The translations under genes were made by a program, and so were the position numbers. Shown here one piece after another: positions 33,968-42,515 of a DNA stretch of 64,000 bases. Origin of the DNA: Peptoniphilus_A genitalis (GTDB lineage: Bacteria > Bacillota > Clostridia > Tissierellales > Peptoniphilaceae); the NCBI RefSeq assembly GCF_949769225.1, contig NZ_CATKPB010000002.1; one strand, given 5' to 3'. The notes below the pieces were generated by a model that had not been told where the DNA came from, made no database searches, and was given only the letters and a program-made list of their open reading frames with translations. The first letter of the stretch is position 1. Every line of letters begins with the position of its first letter.

Positions 33968-34974
33968 TTATTAAACAACCTTCCAATATCATTAAAAATA
34001 GTTACATATATCATTAGTGAAAATAAAAGACTTATACCTATTAAAGAAAGTCCTTGCTCAATCTTTTCATTAATTGGCTTTCCAATTATAGCTTCAATTA
34101 ATAAAAATAAAAATTTTCCTCCATCAAGTGCTGGAATAGGAAGCAAATTAAATACTCCAAGATTAACTGAAATTAAGCCTAAAATTTGTAAAAAATTTAG
34201 AAACCCTTTTGACGATTCTGATCCAATTAATTGAACGACTCCAACAGGACCTGATAAGTATTCCATTTTAAAAGATCCACTAAACATCATCTTAATGCTT
34301 TGAATAATCATTTTTGACATCTGTAAAGTCCTATCAGCTCCAAGACTTATTGATTTAAGAAATGAATGATCAATTTTTGATGTAATGCCAATGAGATACA
34401 TTTTATTCTCTTCAGAAAACTGTGGTTTTATGCTAAATTTTAACAATTCACCTTTTCTATCAATAAAAAAATTCATTTCTTTATCATTGTTTTTAGAAAT
34501 GACAGAATTTATATCATATATATCTCTAGTAGGTGAACCATTAATTTTAATAATTTTATCTCCAGTTTTTAGTCCAGAAGTCATAGCAGGAGAATTTTCT
34601 ATAACTTTATCAATTTCGTTAGAGCCATAACCTACTATAGAAAAAATAATAGTAAATGCAAGGAAAGCTAAAACAAAATTCATAAAAGCTCCAGCTAAAA
34701 CAACTGCCATCCTTTTAAAAATATGGACATTGTTAAAGGCTCTAGGGTCATGTGAATTCTCTTCTTCCCCTTCCATAGCAACATAACCTCCAACTGGTAG
34801 TATTCTCAGACTATAAAAAGTTTCACCTTTTTCCTTTTGATAAATTTTTGGACCCATTCCAATAGAAAATTCATTTACTTTAATGCCAGATAACTTTGCA
34901 ACTGTAAAATGGCCAAGCTCATGTAGGATGACTACAAGTAAAAATACAAGTAGTGAACTTATTAAGGTAATCAT
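33964..34974 (-). CDS. rseP: site-2 protease RseP/RasP, membrane zinc metalloprotease
   Basis: This 336-residue M50 protease cleaves membrane-bound anti-sigma factors and signal-peptide remnants. The zinc motif H-E-L-G-H is at about 18-22 in the first membrane helix, one PDZ domain spans about 115-190 (S-G-L-K-T-G-D-K-I), and the second zinc ligand is in N-L-L-P-I-P-A-L-D-G-G near 280. The gene overlaps ispG by four bases. Confidence 0.95.
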   Translation of the reverse strand: MITLISSLLVFLLVVILHELGHFTVAKLSGIKVNEFSIGMGPKIYQKEKGETFYSLRILPVGGYVAMEGEEENSHDPRAFNNVHIFKRMAVVLAGAFMNFVLAFLAFTIIFSIVGYGSNEIDKVIENSPAMTSGLKTGDKIIKINGSPTRDIYDINSVISKNNDKEMNFFIDRKGELLKFSIKPQFSEENKMYLIGITSKIDHSFLKSISLGADRTLQMSKMIIQSIKMMFSGSFKMEYLSGPVGVVQLIGSESSKGFLNFLQILGLISVNLGVFNLLPIPALDGGKFLFLLIEAIIGKPINEKIEQGLSLIGISLLFSLMIYVTIFNDIGRLFNK

Positions 34975-34983
34975 TTATCCTCC

Positions 34984-35766
34984 TTAAATAAAGTGGTACA
35001 AAATAAAAACTAGAGGACTTATAAAAATTAGACTGTCAAATCTATCGAGAATCCCTCCGTGTCCTGGCAAAATTTGTGCATAATCTTTTATTCCTGTATA
35101 TCTTTTTATTTTTGATGCAAATAAATCTCCAAATTGACCAGCAATAGACGCAAGCATAATAAGAAGAATTACAAGAATATTAATGTCATAAATATAATTA
35201 TACTTATTTAACAATGTGAAATAGACAGAAGTTAAAATTATAGCAAAAAAAGTTCCGCCAAGTGCTCCTTCAACGGATTTATTTGGACTCACTCTTTCGA
35301 TTAGTTTGTGTTTTCCAAATGTAGATCCTACAAAGTAAGCAAAAGTATCAGTGGAGAAGGCAATTACAAAAGCTGAAATAATTATATAAATGTCATCTAA
35401 ACTTCCTAGTAAATTAAGAAAAAACACAAGATAAAAATAAGCCATATTTGTAAAGGAGTAATTGCTCAAAGTATAGTCTTTTAAAAGAACATATAATGAA
35501 GAATTAAATATGAAATATAAGACTAGGGCAAAGGTTAAATTTTTATCTAGAATTGAAAATAAAAATGTTATTAAGGCACCAAAAAGCAAGCTGGGTAAAT
35601 AAAGTTTTATCCCTTTATTAATAAGAGCATTGTAAAGTTCTCTTATTGCTTCTATTGTTATAACAAAAATTGAAAATTTAATGGCATTTAAACCTAAATA
35701 AAATATTAAAATTAATATAGCTATGCCCACTATACCTGTGGAAACTCTTTTTTGTAAATCTGTCAA
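34984..35766 (-). CDS. cdsA: phosphatidate cytidylyltransferase
   Basis: CdsA makes CDP-diacylglycerol, the substrate of PgsA and other lipid synthases. The 260-residue multi-pass membrane protein carries S-P-N-K-S-V-E-G-A near 165 and the C-terminal signature L-P-G-H-G-G-I-L-D-R-F-D-S near 235. It starts two bases past uppS. Confidence 0.95.
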   Translation of the reverse strand: MTDLQKRVSTGIVGIAILILIFYLGLNAIKFSIFVITIEAIRELYNALINKGIKLYLPSLLFGALITFLFSILDKNLTFALVLYFIFNSSLYVLLKDYTLSNYSFTNMAYFYLVFFLNLLGSLDDIYIIISAFVIAFSTDTFAYFVGSTFGKHKLIERVSPNKSVEGALGGTFFAIILTSVYFTLLNKYNYIYDINILVILLIMLASIAGQFGDLFASKIKRYTGIKDYAQILPGHGGILDRFDSLIFISPLVFILYHFI

Positions 35767-35768
35767 GA

Positions 35769-36494
35769 TTATAATCCTCCGTACCTTCTATTGCGGTTTT
35801 GAAAATCACAAATGGCTTTGTAAAATTCTTGTTCGTGAAAGTCTGGCCACAATATATTCGAAAAATAAAACTCACTATAGGCTAACTGATAGAGTAAAAA
35901 ATTTGAAACTCTAAGCTCACCACTTGGTCTTATAAGTAAATCTAAGTCCTCTTGTCCTCTTGTATATAAGTAATCTTTGAAAGATTCAGTATTTATTTCA
36001 TCTAGAGAGATGTTGCCAGCAATAAGATCTTCGCAAATCATTTTGCTAGCTCTTACAATTTCACTTTGACCACCATAATTTAGACCAATATTTAATATCA
36101 TTTTATCATTTGATTTTGTTTCCTGCAATGCAGCGTCTATTAGCTTTACGATTTTATCAGGAAATACTTTATAGTCTCCCAAGACTTTTATCCTAATATT
36201 ATTTTTCTTTATTTTTTCAAGTTGACTTTTTATATAAAAGGCAAGCAGATCCATCAACTTAGATATCTCTTCCTCTGGTCTTTTCCAGTTTTCAGTTGAA
36301 AAAGCATAGAGAGTTAGAGATTTTACATTAATCTTATATGCAGCTTCAACAATTTCTATAACTCTTTCAGTTCCTTCTTTATGACCAAAAGTTCTGGGCA
36401 TTTTTCTATTTTTGGCCCATCTACCGTTGCCATCCATAATAATACCAATATGTTTTGGTATATTGTTTAAGTCTAATTGTTCGTAATAATTCAT
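35769..36494 (-). CDS. uppS: isoprenyl transferase (undecaprenyl diphosphate synthase)
   Basis: UppS builds the C55 lipid carrier for wall synthesis. The 241-residue protein has H-I-G-I-I-M-D-G-N-G-R-W-A near 16-28, the F-S-T-E-N-W-K-R-P motif near 75 and the C-terminal R-P-S-G-E-L-R-V-S-N-F-L segment near 195. Its AAGGAG ribosome site directly follows the frr terminator's T-tract. Confidence 0.96.
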   Translation of the reverse strand: MNYYEQLDLNNIPKHIGIIMDGNGRWAKNRKMPRTFGHKEGTERVIEIVEAAYKINVKSLTLYAFSTENWKRPEEEISKLMDLLAFYIKSQLEKIKKNNIRIKVLGDYKVFPDKIVKLIDAALQETKSNDKMILNIGLNYGGQSEIVRASKMICEDLIAGNISLDEINTESFKDYLYTRGQEDLDLLIRPSGELRVSNFLLYQLAYSEFYFSNILWPDFHEQEFYKAICDFQNRNRRYGGL

Positions 36495-36504
36495 AAAACT
36501 CCTT

Positions 36505-36534
36505 AAAAAAAGAGCCTTAGAATAATCTAAGGCT
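36505..36534 (-). terminator. intrinsic terminator between frr and uppS
   Basis: On the minus strand AGCCTTAGA (36534-36526) pairs perfectly with TCTAAGGCT (36521-36513) around TTAT, followed by C and seven Ts ending at the AAGGAG of uppS. Confidence 0.88.
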
Positions 36535-36539
36535 AAAAA

Positions 36540-37097
36540 TTAAATTTCCATAAGTTCTTTTTCTTTATCTGCTGCTACGCCATCAACATCTTTGATGTAT
36601 TTATCTGTTAACTTTTGAATATCTTCTTCATAAGTTTTTCTATCATCCTCAGATATTTCTTTAGCTTTTTCTGCTTTTTTAATATCTTCCATAGCGTCTC
36701 TTCTAATGTTTCTGATTGAAACCTTAGCTTCTTCAGCATATTTCCCTACTAACTTTGTAAGATCTTTTCTTCTTTCTTCAGTTAGTTGAGGTATAACAAG
36801 TCTGATAATTTTTCCATCATTTGAAGGAGTTATTCCTAGATCAGATTTTTGAATTGCTTTTTCAATTTCAGGAATTAAAGTTGCGTCCCAAGGTTGAATT
36901 GCAAGAAGTCTAGCTTCCGGTGCAGATAGACTAGCAACTTGATTAAGTGGAGATTGTTGTCCATAATAATCAACATAAATCCTATCTAGTAAACTTGTAT
37001 TAGCACGTCCTGCTCTTATTGACTGAAGTGATTCAGTAAGTGAGTCAATAGATTTTGACATTCTTGACTCAGTATTTTTCTTAAGATCAGATATCAT
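36540..37097 (-). CDS. frr: ribosome recycling factor
   Basis: RRF splits post-termination ribosomes with EF-G. The 185-residue protein has the typical S-I-R-A-G-R-A-N-T-S-L-L-D near 28, I-Q-P-W-D near 75 and R-R-D-A-M-E near 130. It is preceded by pyrH in the conserved rpsB-tsf-pyrH-frr order. Confidence 0.97.
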   Translation of the reverse strand: MISDLKKNTESRMSKSIDSLTESLQSIRAGRANTSLLDRIYVDYYGQQSPLNQVASLSAPEARLLAIQPWDATLIPEIEKAIQKSDLGITPSNDGKIIRLVIPQLTEERRKDLTKLVGKYAEEAKVSIRNIRRDAMEDIKKAEKAKEISEDDRKTYEEDIQKLTDKYIKDVDGVAADKEKELMEI

Positions 37098-37106
37098 AAT
37101 ATCCTC

Positions 37107-37811
37107 CTATTTAACATTAGTACCAATGTCTTCGCCACAAACAACTTTATACATTGCATCTTCCTCATCTATTCCAAATACTTGAAGTGGAATATTGTTG
37201 TCCATACAAAGTGTAGTTGCTGTGGCATCCATGATTTTTAAGTTTTTATTTAAAATTTCCCTATATGTTAAGTTGTCAAACTTCTTAGCATCAGAATTAA
37301 TGTTAGGATCAGAATCATAGATTCCATCTACACCCTTCTTAGCTAATAAAATTATATCAGCATCAATTTCTGCTGCCCTAAGTGCAGCTGCTGTATCTGT
37401 TGAGAAGTATGGATTACCAACTCCTGCAGAAAATATAACTACACGACCCTTTTCCAAGTGTCTTATAGCACGCCTTCTAATATAGGGTTCAGCAACTTGC
37501 TTCATTTCGATAGCAGTTTGCACACGAGTAATAACGCCTAATTTTTCTAAGGAGTCCTGTAATGCCAAAGCATTCATTACAGTACCTAGCATACCCATAT
37601 AATCAGATGTAGCACGGTCTATATTGTTTTCGTCTCGTCCTCTCCAAAAGTTTCCGCCACCAACAACAATACCAGTTTCTACTCCTGAATCATAAATTTT
37701 CTTAACTTGCTTAGCAATTAAATTAACATAATCCATGTCAATACCAACGGTATTTGATCCTGCTAGTGCTTCTCCACTGAGTTTTAAAACAATTCTCTTA
37801 TATTTTGGCAT
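37107..37811 (-). CDS. pyrH: uridylate kinase (UMP kinase)
   Basis: PyrH phosphorylates UMP to UDP. The 234-residue amino-acid-kinase-fold protein has V-L-K-L-S-G-E-A-L near 7, V-V-G-G-G-N-F-W-R-G near 48 and F-S-A-G-V-G-N-P-Y-F-S-T-D near 128. Start ATG 37811, 16 bases after the tsf stop. Confidence 0.97.
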   Translation of the reverse strand: MPKYKRIVLKLSGEALAGSNTVGIDMDYVNLIAKQVKKIYDSGVETGIVVGGGNFWRGRDENNIDRATSDYMGMLGTVMNALALQDSLEKLGVITRVQTAIEMKQVAEPYIRRRAIRHLEKGRVVIFSAGVGNPYFSTDTAAALRAAEIDADIILLAKKGVDGIYDSDPNINSDAKKFDNLTYREILNKNLKIMDATATTLCMDNNIPLQVFGIDEEDAMYKVVCGEDIGTNVK

Positions 37812-37827
37812 TTACTCCTCCAATTTG

Positions 37828-38472
37828 TTATCCTAATTGTTTTGCTACTTCTTCTGCAAAGTCTTCTTCTCTTTTTTCAAGACCTTCGCCAACTTCATAT
37901 CTAACAAATCTTCTGATTTTAATATTTTCGCCTATTTTTGCAATTAGATCATTTAGAATATCTCTAATCTTTTTGTCTGAATCTTTAATGAAGTCTTGGT
38001 CAAGAAGACAAATTTCTTCATAGAATTTTTCAAGTCTACCTTGAACCATTTTTTCAATAATGTGTTCAGGTTTATTTTCGCCTCTTGCTTGTTCAGTTAA
38101 AACGTTCTTTTCGTGTTCAACTTCTTCAGCAGGAACTTCTTCACGACTTACGTATTTTGGAGCAACTGCTGCGATTTGCATTGCAATGTCCTTAACAAAG
38201 TTTTGGAATTCTTCATTTTTAGCAACGAAGTCAGTTTCTGAGTTAACTTCAACTAGAACTCCGATTCTTCCACCGTGTACATAAGATTCAACAATACCTT
38301 CAGAAGCAATTCTTGAAGATTTTTTTGCAACAGAAGCTAGTCCCTTTTCTCTTAAAAAGTCTACTGCCTTATCCATATCACCATTTGTTTCTGTTAAAGC
38401 TTTCTTGCAGTCCATCATACCTGCGCCAGATTTTTCTCTTAATTCTTTAACCATTGCTGCTGTAATAGCCAT
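37828..38472 (-). CDS. tsf: elongation factor Ts (short form)
   Basis: EF-Ts exchanges GDP on EF-Tu. The N-terminal UBA-like domain has L-R-E-K-S-G-A-G-M-M-D-C-K-K-A-L near 10-25, followed by the core T-D-F-V-A-K-N motif near 80. At 214 residues it is shorter than the ~290-residue B. subtilis protein and closer to the short forms of Thermus; the ending looks intact, so this is a length variant rather than a truncation. Confidence 0.96.
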   Translation of the reverse strand: MAITAAMVKELREKSGAGMMDCKKALTETNGDMDKAVDFLREKGLASVAKKSSRIASEGIVESYVHGGRIGVLVEVNSETDFVAKNEEFQNFVKDIAMQIAAVAPKYVSREEVPAEEVEHEKNVLTEQARGENKPEHIIEKMVQGRLEKFYEEICLLDQDFIKDSDKKIRDILNDLIAKIGENIKIRRFVRYEVGEGLEKREEDFAEEVAKQLG

Positions 38473-38496
38473 TTTAATTCACTCCTTATTTATTTT

Positions 38497-38534
38497 AAAA
38501 AAAGAGAGTTATAAAGGATTACTTTAGAACTCTC
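38497..38534 (-). terminator. intrinsic terminator/attenuator between rpsB and tsf
   Basis: On the minus strand GAGAGTT (38534-38528) pairs with AACTCTC (38510-38504), with an inner TAAAG/CTTTA helix, followed by seven Ts. It would reduce tsf transcription relative to rpsB. Confidence 0.8.
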
Positions 38535-38543
38535 GAAATATCT

Positions 38544-39317
38544 TTACTCTTCTATAGCTGACTTTTCATCCTCAACTGCTTCTTCTTCAGAAACTTCTTG
38601 AGTGGATTCATCATAATCTGTATCTTCAATTTGACTGCCTTGTTTTCCTTCGATAACTGCATTAGCAATTGTTTCAGTAATAAGTTTTACTGCTCTAATA
38701 GCATCATCGTTTCCTGGAATTGGAATATCAACTTCTTCAGGATCACAGTTTGTATCTACGATACCGATAACAGGAATTCCTAAAATATGTGCTTCTTTAA
38801 CTGCAATATTTTCTTTTTTAGGGTCTACTACAAATAAAGCTTTAGGCATACCCTTCATTTCCTTAATTCCACCTAGGAATTTTTCAAGCTTTTCTCTTTC
38901 GTGAAGTAATTGAGCAACTTCTTTTTTAGGAAGAACATCAAAAGTTCCATTTTCTTCCATTTCATATAGTTTGTAAAGTCTTTCAATCCTATTCTTTATA
39001 GTTTTGTAGTTAGTTAAAAGACCACCTAACCATCTTTGGTTAATGTATGGCATACCGCATTTAGTAGCTTCTTTTTCAATTGCATCTTGAGCTTGTTTTT
39101 TTGTACCTACAAAAAGAACTTCGCCACCATTAGCTGCAACTTCTCTTACAAAATCGTAAGCTTCTTCTACTTTTTTAACAGTTTTTTGAAGGTCGATTAT
39201 ATAAATACCATTTCTTTCGGTAAATATAAATCTCTTCATTTTAGGGTTCCATCTTCTAGTTTGGTGTCCAAAGTGTACACCAGCTTCTAATAAGCTTTTC
39301 ATTGAAATTACTGACAT
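38544..39317 (-). CDS. rpsB: 30S ribosomal protein S2
   Basis: The 257-residue protein starts with the S2 hallmark L-L-E-A-G-V-H-F-G-H-Q-T-R-R-W-N-P-K-M and has F-V-G-T-K-K-Q-A near 70 and W-L-G-G-L-L-T-N near 94. The last ~25 residues are acidic. ATG 39317 follows GGAGGTGG. It is the first gene of rpsB-tsf-pyrH-frr. Confidence 0.98.
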   Translation of the reverse strand: MSVISMKSLLEAGVHFGHQTRRWNPKMKRFIFTERNGIYIIDLQKTVKKVEEAYDFVREVAANGGEVLFVGTKKQAQDAIEKEATKCGMPYINQRWLGGLLTNYKTIKNRIERLYKLYEMEENGTFDVLPKKEVAQLLHEREKLEKFLGGIKEMKGMPKALFVVDPKKENIAVKEAHILGIPVIGIVDTNCDPEEVDIPIPGNDDAIRAVKLITETIANAVIEGKQGSQIEDTDYDESTQEVSEEEAVEDEKSAIEE

Positions 39318-39422
39318 TTAAGCCACCTCCGTGTTTTTTCCTCCATTTTCATCCTTTATCATAGGGACCAAATTGGCAACTCCAGTGATATCAGAAAATG
39401 TGTGTATTTCTTACCGGATAAA

Positions 39423-39451
39423 AGTATACCACAGGCAACAGAAATTAGCAA
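39423..39451 (-). promoter_or_regulatory. promoter of the rpsB operon
   Basis: On the minus strand TTGCTA (39451-39446), a 17-base spacer and TATACT (39428-39423) preceded by TGG (extended -10) imply a leader of about 100 bases. I saw no convincing structured S2-binding element in it. Confidence 0.6.
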
Positions 39452-39516
39452 TAAATACTTTGATGTATAATAATTTTTTCAATTTAAAGTATATAGCTTC
39501 TTTAGATTTTTATAAT

Positions 39517-39549
39517 AAAAAATCTCCCCATCATAAAGATGAGGAGACT
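39517..39549 (-). terminator. intrinsic terminator of rubrerythrin
   Basis: On the minus strand TCTCCTCATC pairs with GATGGGGAGA (39522-39548 overall, one G-T pair) around a five-base loop, followed by a run of Ts. It starts 14 bases past the rubrerythrin stop. The plus side also has a T-run. Confidence 0.85.
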
Positions 39550-39562
39550 TTTTTAACAAAAA

Positions 39563-40105
39563 TTAGTATGCAACAAATTTGCTTCCTGCACATCCGCAGA
39601 TTGGACATTTATCTTCTTCTTCAAAAGAAATATATCCACATACTGGGCATAGGTAGATGTTTTCAACATCTAAATCTTTTCCAGCATCAACAGCTTCTTT
39701 AGCTGTAGCAAATCTTTTAGCGTGTACTTCTTCTGCTGCTGTAGCAAATCTCATTGCCTTAACAGCTTCTTTTTCGCCTTGCATTTCTGCAACTGCGATA
39801 AAAGCTGGATACATTTGAGTTGATTCAAAAATTTCTCCGCCTCTTGCTGCTTCAAGATTTTCAGAAGTTGAATTAATTCCAAATCCTGCCATTGATGTTA
39901 CAGCAAAATCGCCTGAAACATCTTTCATAGCCTTGAAGTGAAGTGTAGCGTGAATTTTTTCAGCATCAGAAGTTGCATCAAAAAGTCTTCTAACATTTTT
40001 GAAACCATCTTTTTCTGCGCAATCGCCCCAGATATTGTATCTAGTACGTGCTTGAGATTCTCCGCCGAATGCTGATCTTAAATTGTCACTTGTCATTTGA
40101 TTCAT
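39563..40105 (-). CDS. rbr: rubrerythrin
   Basis: Rubrerythrin reduces hydrogen peroxide in anaerobes. The 180-residue protein has the ferritin-like di-iron domain with two E-x2-H-type helices (G-E-S-Q-A-R near 15, D-A-E-K-I-H near 47, A-E-M-Q-G-E near 105, A-A-E-E-V-H near 123). A C-terminal rubredoxin-like centre follows (C-P-V-C-G near 152, C-P-I-C-G near 167). It is monocistronic, with promoter and terminator both visible. Confidence 0.95.
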   Translation of the reverse strand: MNQMTSDNLRSAFGGESQARTRYNIWGDCAEKDGFKNVRRLFDATSDAEKIHATLHFKAMKDVSGDFAVTSMAGFGINSTSENLEAARGGEIFESTQMYPAFIAVAEMQGEKEAVKAMRFATAAEEVHAKRFATAKEAVDAGKDLDVENIYLCPVCGYISFEEEDKCPICGCAGSKFVAY

Positions 40106-40147
40106 AATATTACCCCCATAATATTTAATAATAAAACTACCACCATT

Positions 40148-40176
40148 ATTATAGAATAATATTAATGAAAAATCAA
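40148..40176 (-). promoter_or_regulatory. sigma-A-type promoter of rubrerythrin
   Basis: On the minus strand TTGATT (40176-40171), a 17-base spacer and consensus TATAAT (40153-40148) lie 42 bases before the start. Confidence 0.65.
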
Positions 40177-40214
40177 ACGAAGCATTAAAAATATACTAAT
40201 TAAATATTTTAATT

Positions 40215-41282
40215 TTAGGAAATCTTTTCAATTTTTTGTGTTTGGTCATAAGTTATGAGGGCATCAATTATTTCATCAAGGTCCCCATCATTAATAGCAT
40301 CAATCCTGTGAGATGTTAAGTTGATTCTGTGATCAGTTACCCTTCCTTGAGGATAGTTATAAGTTCTTATTCTTTCAGACCTATCTCCTGTTCCTATTTG
40401 TGAAGATCTTTCCATGGATTCTTTTTCGCTTTGCTCTTGAAGTTTTAAATCATAAAGTTTAGATCTTAAAAGCTTCATAGCTTTTTCCTTGTTTCTTAGT
40501 TGAGACTTTTCATCTTGGCATGAAATAACTATTCCCGTTGGAATATGAGTAAGTCTAACTGCAGAGTCTGTAGTATTAACACATTGTCCACCATTCCCAG
40601 ATGCACGGAATACATCAAACTTTATTTGAGTTGGATCAATTTCTATATCAACATCTTCAGCTTCAGGAAGCACAGCAACTGTAGCAGTAGATGTGTGAAT
40701 TCTTCCCCCACTTTCAGTATCAGGGACTCTTTGAACTCTGTGAACTCCAGATTCATACTTAAGTCTTGAGTATGCTCCATTTCCAATTATCATGAAGACA
40801 ATTTCCTTGTAGCCACCAATGCCTATTTCATTTGATGATATTGTTTCAACCCTAAATCCAGATCTTTCTGCATATCTAACATATTGCCTATAAAGAACGC
40901 CAGCAAATAATGCAGCTTCATCTCCACCTGCACCAGCTCTAATTTCTACCATTACGTTTTTGCTGTCATTTTTATCCTTAGGAATCAAAAGAATTTTTAA
41001 CTCGTTTTCTAGCTCTTCAACTTTTTTAGTAGCTTCGTTAATTTCTTCTCTAACTAAATCTTTAAAATCATCATCTAATTTTTCTTTTATTAATTCTTTA
41101 TTTTCATTTAGTGAATTTAAAGTTTCTTTATAAGCTCTATACTTTGTTACAATTGGTTCAATCTCAGCATGTTCAATTGCTTTTTGTTGATAAAGCTTAG
41201 AGTCGTTTATAACTTCAACACTACTAAGATCTTTTTCTAATTCTATTAATTTATCTTCAAAAACCGAAAGTTTTTCGTACAT
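40215..41282 (-). CDS. prfA: peptide chain release factor 1
   Basis: RF1 ends translation at UAA and UAG. The 355-residue protein has the G-G-Q motif in S-G-N-G-G-Q near 230 and the decoding-loop region R-V-P-x-T-E near 185. It is paired with prmC, whose product methylates that glutamine, an arrangement conserved across bacteria. Confidence 0.97.
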   Translation of the reverse strand: MYEKLSVFEDKLIELEKDLSSVEVINDSKLYQQKAIEHAEIEPIVTKYRAYKETLNSLNENKELIKEKLDDDFKDLVREEINEATKKVEELENELKILLIPKDKNDSKNVMVEIRAGAGGDEAALFAGVLYRQYVRYAERSGFRVETISSNEIGIGGYKEIVFMIIGNGAYSRLKYESGVHRVQRVPDTESGGRIHTSTATVAVLPEAEDVDIEIDPTQIKFDVFRASGNGGQCVNTTDSAVRLTHIPTGIVISCQDEKSQLRNKEKAMKLLRSKLYDLKLQEQSEKESMERSSQIGTGDRSERIRTYNYPQGRVTDHRINLTSHRIDAINDGDLDEIIDALITYDQTQKIEKIS

Positions 41283-41290
41283 AATTACCC

Positions 41291-42121
41291 CTACATTTTT
41301 AACTGTCCAACTACTACTCTATCTAAGTTATTTAAGTCTTTATAAACTTCAACCTCAAACTTATCTTTCATCAAATTACAAATATCTTCTGCCTCATCGT
41401 GTCCTATTTCAAATACCAAAAAACCCTTATGATTCAAAAACTCAGGAGATGACTTTATTATACTTCTATAAAAGAATAGTCCATCCTCCCCGCCATCAAG
41501 AGCAAGTCTTGGTTCGTAATCTCTTACTTCAACTTGTAGATTTTCTATCTCACTTGACTTTATATAAGGAGGATTTGAATAGATTAAATCAAACTTTTCA
41601 TTGATATTAGAAAATAAATCACTTTTTATTATTTTTATTTTTGAATTTAAATTTTCTCTATTAATTCTAGTGTTCTCTATTGCTTTCTCACTTATATCAA
41701 CAGCTGTAACATCAATTGAACTTTCAAGATCCACACTAATGCTTACTATACCAGTACCGCAACCAATTTCCAACATATTATTTACGGGATTGTCTTCTAT
41801 TATGTTCAAGATTTTTTCTACTGATATCTCTGTATCCTGTCTTGGTATTAAAACACCTTCTATGACCTTAAAAGTTCTTCCATAAAAATCTTCCTCACCT
41901 AAGATATATTGAAGTGGAATTCCTTTTTGTCTTTTTTCTAAAATTTCAAAATATTTATTTTCTATCTTTGAATCTAATAATTCTTCGTCATGAGATACTA
42001 AATAGGATAAGTCCTTATTTAATAAATCGCTTAAGATTCTTCTAGTTTCATAAATTGGATCAGTGTATTCTAAATCTTTTAAATAGTCTCTGCCTTCTAT
42101 TAAGGCTTCTTTAATTTTCAT
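41291..42121 (-). CDS. prmC: peptide chain release factor N5-glutamine methyltransferase PrmC
   Basis: PrmC methylates the GGQ glutamine of release factors. The 276-residue protein has an N-terminal helical domain (I-P-L-Q-Y-I-L-G near 68), P-R-Q-D-T-E near 95, the SAM site E-I-G-C-G-T-G near 116 and the catalytic N-P-P-Y near 182. No Shine-Dalgarno sequence precedes ATG 42121, which lies 13 bases after a terminator T-tract. Confidence 0.95.
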   Translation of the reverse strand: MKIKEALIEGRDYLKDLEYTDPIYETRRILSDLLNKDLSYLVSHDEELLDSKIENKYFEILEKRQKGIPLQYILGEEDFYGRTFKVIEGVLIPRQDTEISVEKILNIIEDNPVNNMLEIGCGTGIVSISVDLESSIDVTAVDISEKAIENTRINRENLNSKIKIIKSDLFSNINEKFDLIYSNPPYIKSSEIENLQVEVRDYEPRLALDGGEDGLFFYRSIIKSSPEFLNHKGFLVFEIGHDEAEDICNLMKDKFEVEVYKDLNNLDRVVVGQLKM

Positions 42122-42134
42122 AAATTTAAGTAAT

Positions 42135-42157
42135 AAAAAAGGTTAGCTATGCTAACC
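42135..42157 (-). terminator. intrinsic terminator of rpmE
   Basis: On the minus strand GGTTAGC (42157-42151) pairs with GCTAACC (42147-42141) around ATA, followed by six Ts (42140-42135). It starts seven bases past the rpmE stop. Confidence 0.88.
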
Positions 42158-42163
42158 TCATTG

Positions 42164-42367
42164 TCATTTATTTCTCTTGTATCTGCTATTGAATTTTTCA
42201 ATTCTTCCGCCGTGATCAGAGAGTTTTTGCTTTCCTGTAAAGAAAGGATGACAAGCTGAACAAATTTCAACTTTTAAATCTTCTTTAACGGATCCTGTTT
42301 TAAAAGTATTGCCACAAGCACAAGTTACTGTAGCTTCTTTATAATCTGGATGAATTCCTTTTTTCAT
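42164..42367 (-). CDS. rpmE: 50S ribosomal protein L31, zinc-binding form
   Basis: The 67-residue protein begins M-K-K-G-I-H-P-D-Y, typical of L31. It keeps the zinc ligands C-x-C near 16-18 and C-x2-C near 36-39, so it is the C+ form. A strong promoter and a terminator flank it, so it is probably transcribed alone. Confidence 0.97.
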   Translation of the reverse strand: MKKGIHPDYKEATVTCACGNTFKTGSVKEDLKVEICSACHPFFTGKQKLSDHGGRIEKFNSRYKRNK

Positions 42368-42408
42368 TGTTTAGCCCCCTTAAACTTATTTTATAACTCA
42401 ATTTTAAT

Positions 42409-42437
42409 ATTATAACACATTTTTCACTCTAGTGCAA
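42409..42437 (-). promoter_or_regulatory. strong promoter of rpmE
   Basis: On the minus strand TTGCAC (42437-42432), a 17-base spacer and TATAAT (42414-42409) preceded by TGT (extended -10) lie 42 bases before rpmE. Confidence 0.7.
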
Positions 42438-42515
42438 ACACAACTATTTGCTTAATTATTATACAATATTCCAATTGATTTATCAAGATTTTAACAAATA
42501 AATTCTCATTTAAGA

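Noticed and set aside
37828..38472. Truncated elongation factor Ts.
   Set aside because: The 214-residue form has an intact start, core and ending, and short EF-Ts proteins are known in other bacteria.
39308..39352. A 14-codon reading frame on the minus strand in the rpsB leader that overlaps the rpsB start, like a leader peptide.
   Set aside because: Its only ribosome-site-like bases touch the start codon, and its amino-acid content shows no run of a regulatory residue; the overlap can arise by chance.
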